Positions 6,347-7,175 of a stretch of 7,175 bases of DNA are shown here, one piece after another. Made by a program: the position numbers and the translations under genes. Under the pieces are notes generated by a model that did no database searches, was not told the origin of the DNA, and saw nothing but the letters and a program-made list of their open reading frames with translations. Source of the DNA: Chloroflexota bacterium (GTDB lineage: Bacteria > Chloroflexota > Dehalococcoidia > Lucifugimonadales > Australimonadaceae); NCBI GenBank assembly GCA_026713505.1, contig JAPOOH010000008.1, forward strand, positions 1 through 7,175, written 5' to 3'. Each line of letters begins with the position of its first letter. The first letter of the stretch is position 1.

Positions 6347-6364
6347 GCGCCTGCCCGGAGGCGC
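6347..6364. promoter_or_regulatory. 18-bp inverted repeat abutting the -10 element (possible operator)
   Basis: GCGCCT and AGGCGC are perfect inverted 6-bp arms around a GCCCGG centre, and the repeat touches the TACAAT at 6341-6346. Its position between -10 and -35 suits an operator for a dimeric regulator. It is GC-rich in a GC-rich genome, so a chance palindrome is possible. Confidence 0.3.
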
Positions 6365-6390
6365 AGCCGGGTGGACGGGTCGCGCGACGC

Positions 6391-6469
6391 CACAGAACGC
6401 GACGCCGAAACGACAGAATGCGACACCGAGCAGGACAAAATGCGACACGAATCCGACAGAATGCGACAG
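6391..6469. repeat. Helically phased GACA repeat array
   Basis: GAC occurs at 6401, 6412, 6422, 6434, 6444, 6455 and 6465, with steps of 11, 10, 12, 10, 11 and 10 bp (mean 10.7), close to one DNA turn. A higher-order unit, ACAGAATGCGAC, recurs at 6392 (as ACAGAACGCGAC), 6413, 6435 (ACAAAATGCGAC) and 6456, spaced 21-22 bp. It lies about 85-165 bp upstream of the CoA-transferase start, so it could be a set of binding sites on one face of the helix, or a degenerate tandem repeat. Confidence 0.6.
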
Positions 6470-6473
6470 CCCA

Positions 6474-6506
6474 CTCACTCCTGAAGAAGGGCGTGCCAGG
6501 AGTGAG
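6474..6506. repeat. Perfect 10-bp inverted repeat with 13-nt loop
   Basis: CTCACTCCTG (6474-6483) and CAGGAGTGAG (6497-6506) are exact reverse complements around a 13-nt loop. On the plus strand a G-run and TTTT follow at 6511-6520, but no gene on that strand ends here, so a terminator role is not supported. Confidence 0.7.
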
Positions 6507-6529
6507 CGGCGGGGGGTTTTCTGAAAAAG

Positions 6530-6544
6530 TGTCGGATTCTGTCG
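6530..6544 (-). repeat. Inverted copy of the phased-array unit
   Basis: The minus strand reads CGACAGAATCCGACA, matching CGACAGAATGCGACA at 6454-6468 at 14 of 15 positions. With the hairpin at 6474-6506 between them, the two copies make a nested inverted structure of about 91 bp. The copy is flanked by AAAAG (6525-6529) and CTTTT (6545-6549), which are also inverted. Confidence 0.6.
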
Positions 6545-6651
6545 CTTTTCCCGGTCGCGCCTCGTGGACCTTCGCTCGTCAGGGCAGGGAGCTGCGGGGG
6601 GACATGCCGCCCTGTGACCAGCATAGCCTGCGGACGGAAGTCTGCGTAAGG

Positions 6652-6670
6652 GGCGGGTGTCACACCCGCC
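6652..6670. repeat. Strong GC-rich hairpin
   Basis: GGCGGGTGT and ACACCCGCC form a perfect 9-bp palindrome around a single C (8 bp with a 3-nt loop in practice). No T-tract follows on either strand, so it is probably part of the repeat cluster and not an intrinsic terminator. Confidence 0.6.
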
Positions 6671-6705
6671 GATGGGGGCCCTCACCCGCCGCGCAAGTGC
6701 GTCGA

Positions 6706-6724
6706 CCTCTCCCGAGGGAGGAGG
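6706..6724. repeat. CCTCTCCC/GGGAGGAGG hairpin repeat
   Basis: CTCCC (6709-6713) pairs with GGGAG (6716-6720) across GA. The stem continues as CCT with AGG after one bulged G. It resembles the CTCTCCC-type intergenic hairpins scattered in many bacterial genomes; that family link is from recollection. Confidence 0.45.
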
Positions 6725-6725
6725 T

Positions 6726-6767
6726 GGGGCTGCGAGGTTGCGCGCTAGAGCGCGTGCCTCCGCAGGA
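6726..6767. repeat. 42-nt palindromic repeat, copy 1
   Basis: This is identical over 42 nt to 7013-7054. It folds as a long hairpin: outer CTGCG/CGCAG, then AGG/CCT after one bulged base, then an inner perfect CGCGCT-AG-AGCGCG. The flanking bases differ between copies, so the repeat boundary is sharp. It looks like a REP-like dispersed intergenic element. Confidence 0.85.
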
Positions 6768-6768
6768 T

Positions 6769-6792
6769 GGTTCGACAGGCTCACCATAGCGG
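6769..6792. repeat. GTTCGACAGGCTCACCAT-type dispersed element
   Basis: The phrase GGTTCGACAGGCTCACCAT, followed by AGCGG, matches from recollection a short intergenic repeat seen in many bacterial genomes. It sits between copy 1 of the 42-nt repeat and a TTTTCACAGGAA motif (6802-6813). The second copy (7013-7079) lacks it in that interval, which suggests it was inserted or lost. Confidence 0.35.
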
Positions 6793-6943
6793 GGGAGGCA
6801 GTTTTCACAGGAATGCCCCGGGGTCTTGTCAGGCCGTGTAAGGGAATGAAAATGGGGAAGTGCCGGTTGTGCAGCCCGTTCGGCGTGGCATGCCCACCCC
6901 ACACCGCCCCGCCCCACCGCGTGACCTGCCCGGTCACCCTGGA

Positions 6944-6961
6944 TTCCCGCCGGTGCGGGAA
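6944..6961. repeat. TTCCCGC-CGGT-GCGGGAA hairpin repeat
   Basis: A perfect 7-bp stem with a CGGT loop is followed by CGACGGA. The pattern GGATTCCCGC...GCGGGAAYGACGG is a widespread intergenic hairpin in bacterial genomes; this is recollection, not a search. The tail GGAACGACGG recurs at 7052 and 7077. Confidence 0.6.
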
Positions 6962-7012
6962 CGACGGAGACATCTTGTTCCTTGTAGCGGGAGGCTGGTT
7001 CGTCGGAGCGTA

Positions 7013-7054
7013 GGGGCTGCGAGGTTGCGCGCTAGAGCGCGTGCCTCCGCAGGA
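7013..7054. repeat. 42-nt palindromic repeat, copy 2
   Basis: This copy is identical to 6726-6767 and in the same orientation, 287 bp apart. It is followed after 13 nt by TTTTCACAGGAA (7068-7079), which also follows copy 1, so the repeated unit may be composite. It begins about 63 bp beyond the stop of the FabI-like gene and could act as a transcript 3' hairpin, although no T-tract is present. Confidence 0.85.
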
Positions 7055-7116
7055 ACGACGGGCACCCTTTTCACAGGAACGACGGAAGGGGGGGGGGATG
7101 GCGGGGAGAGGGAGCG

Positions 7117-7175
7117 TTAAACGCCCATCACGTTGTAGCCCGCGTCCACGTAGAGGACGTGGCCCGTAATGCCGG
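7117..7175 (-). CDS. fabI: Enoyl-ACP reductase (FabI-like), C-terminal 18 residues only
   Basis: Reading leftward from the right edge gives GITGHVLYVDAGYNVMGV and a TAA stop at 7119-7117. The gene continues beyond the window. The G-I/V-T-G-x-x-x-Y-V-D-A-G-Y-N-x-M-G ending is characteristic of NADH-dependent enoyl-acyl carrier protein reductases, which catalyse the last reduction step of fatty-acid elongation. Other short-chain dehydrogenases share the V-D-x-G part, but the GYNVMG end points to FabI. No active-site residues fall in this fragment, so the call rests on 18 residues. Confidence 0.72.
   Translation of the reverse strand, partial: GITGHVLYVDAGYNVMGV

Larger units (their letters stand above)
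6307..7116. other. Non-coding repeat-rich intergenic stretch
   Basis: No frame here has family-like protein content. Open frames on both strands translate hairpin repeats and lack convincing ribosome binding sites. The stretch holds the CoA-transferase promoter (about 6307-6364), a phased repeat array (6391-6469), nested inverted repeats (6454-6544), and hairpins at 6652-6670, 6706-6724 and 6944-6961. It also holds two copies of a 42-nt repeat (6726-6767, 7013-7054) and a run of ten G (7088-7097). No tRNA or rRNA was recognised. Confidence 0.75.

Noticed and set aside
6391..6469. CRISPR-like array
   Set aside because: Repeats are only about 12-16 bp with 6-10 bp gaps that themselves carry the same GACA phase. 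There are no true spacers and no cas gene nearby.
6474..6520. Rho-independent terminator on the plus strand (hairpin then TTTT)
   Set aside because: No plus-strand gene ends upstream, the T-run is only four bases and it is separated from the stem by a GC-rich stretch and a G6 run.
5179..6789. Long open frame of 536 codons on the plus strand
   Set aside because: It lies opposite the well-supported CoA-transferase. Its translation is Arg/His/Ala-rich without family motifs, as expected for the antisense of a high-GC gene.
6657..7013. Possible small gene of 118 codons on the plus strand
   Set aside because: Its translation is made of hairpin-repeat readings (for example the 42-nt repeat and the TTCCCGC hairpin), and no convincing ribosome binding site precedes it.

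Overview
The window is GC-rich bacterial chromosomal DNA, densely coded over positions 1-6306 and then non-coding for about 810 bases. The best guess for the source is a Chloroflexota-like genome (for example a Dehalococcoidia/SAR202-type lineage). The clues are the high GC, a lipoprotein with a Thr-Pro linker, a family III CoA-transferase, an SPFH-GYF protein and many intergenic hairpin repeats. This assignment is inference; no rRNA or marker gene is present to confirm it.

Layout, left to right. (1) A leftward pair: a lysylphosphatidylglycerol-synthase-TM-like (UPF0104) membrane protein (173-1168), followed 20 nt later by the start of a secreted lipoprotein that runs off the left edge (1-152). 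(2) Divergent from it by 50 bp, a TatD-family metal-dependent hydrolase (1219-2052) whose -10-like TACAAT lies only 6 nt before the ATG. (3) Convergent with TatD, and sharing a CTAG stop overlap, a Nudix hydrolase with an N-terminal zinc ribbon (2049-2648). Its upstream region can fold into a small three-way junction. (4) A rightward two-gene operon: an SPFH-domain protein with a C-terminal GYF_2 domain (2850-3947) and a double-zinc-ribbon protein with a C-terminal membrane anchor (3978-5078). The pair resembles Bacillus subtilis YdjI and YdjG, which accompany PspA in a membrane-stress operon. (5) Convergent with it, a leftward CaiB/BaiF family III CoA-transferase (5101-6306) with a strong Shine-Dalgarno and a TACAAT -10. 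(6) A non-coding stretch, 6307-7116, with helically phased GACA repeats, nested inverted repeats, several hairpins and two exact copies of a 42-nt palindromic repeat. (7) The last 18 codons of a leftward enoyl-ACP reductase (FabI-like) gene entering from the right edge (7117-7175).

Most genes here are ordinary housekeeping or metabolic functions. The parts most worth a second look are the YdjI/YdjG-like membrane module, in which a GYF_2 domain sits where a zinc ribbon is expected and no pspA or ydjH is visible, and the structured non-coding region upstream of the CoA-transferase. No clear novel defence or mobile system was found.
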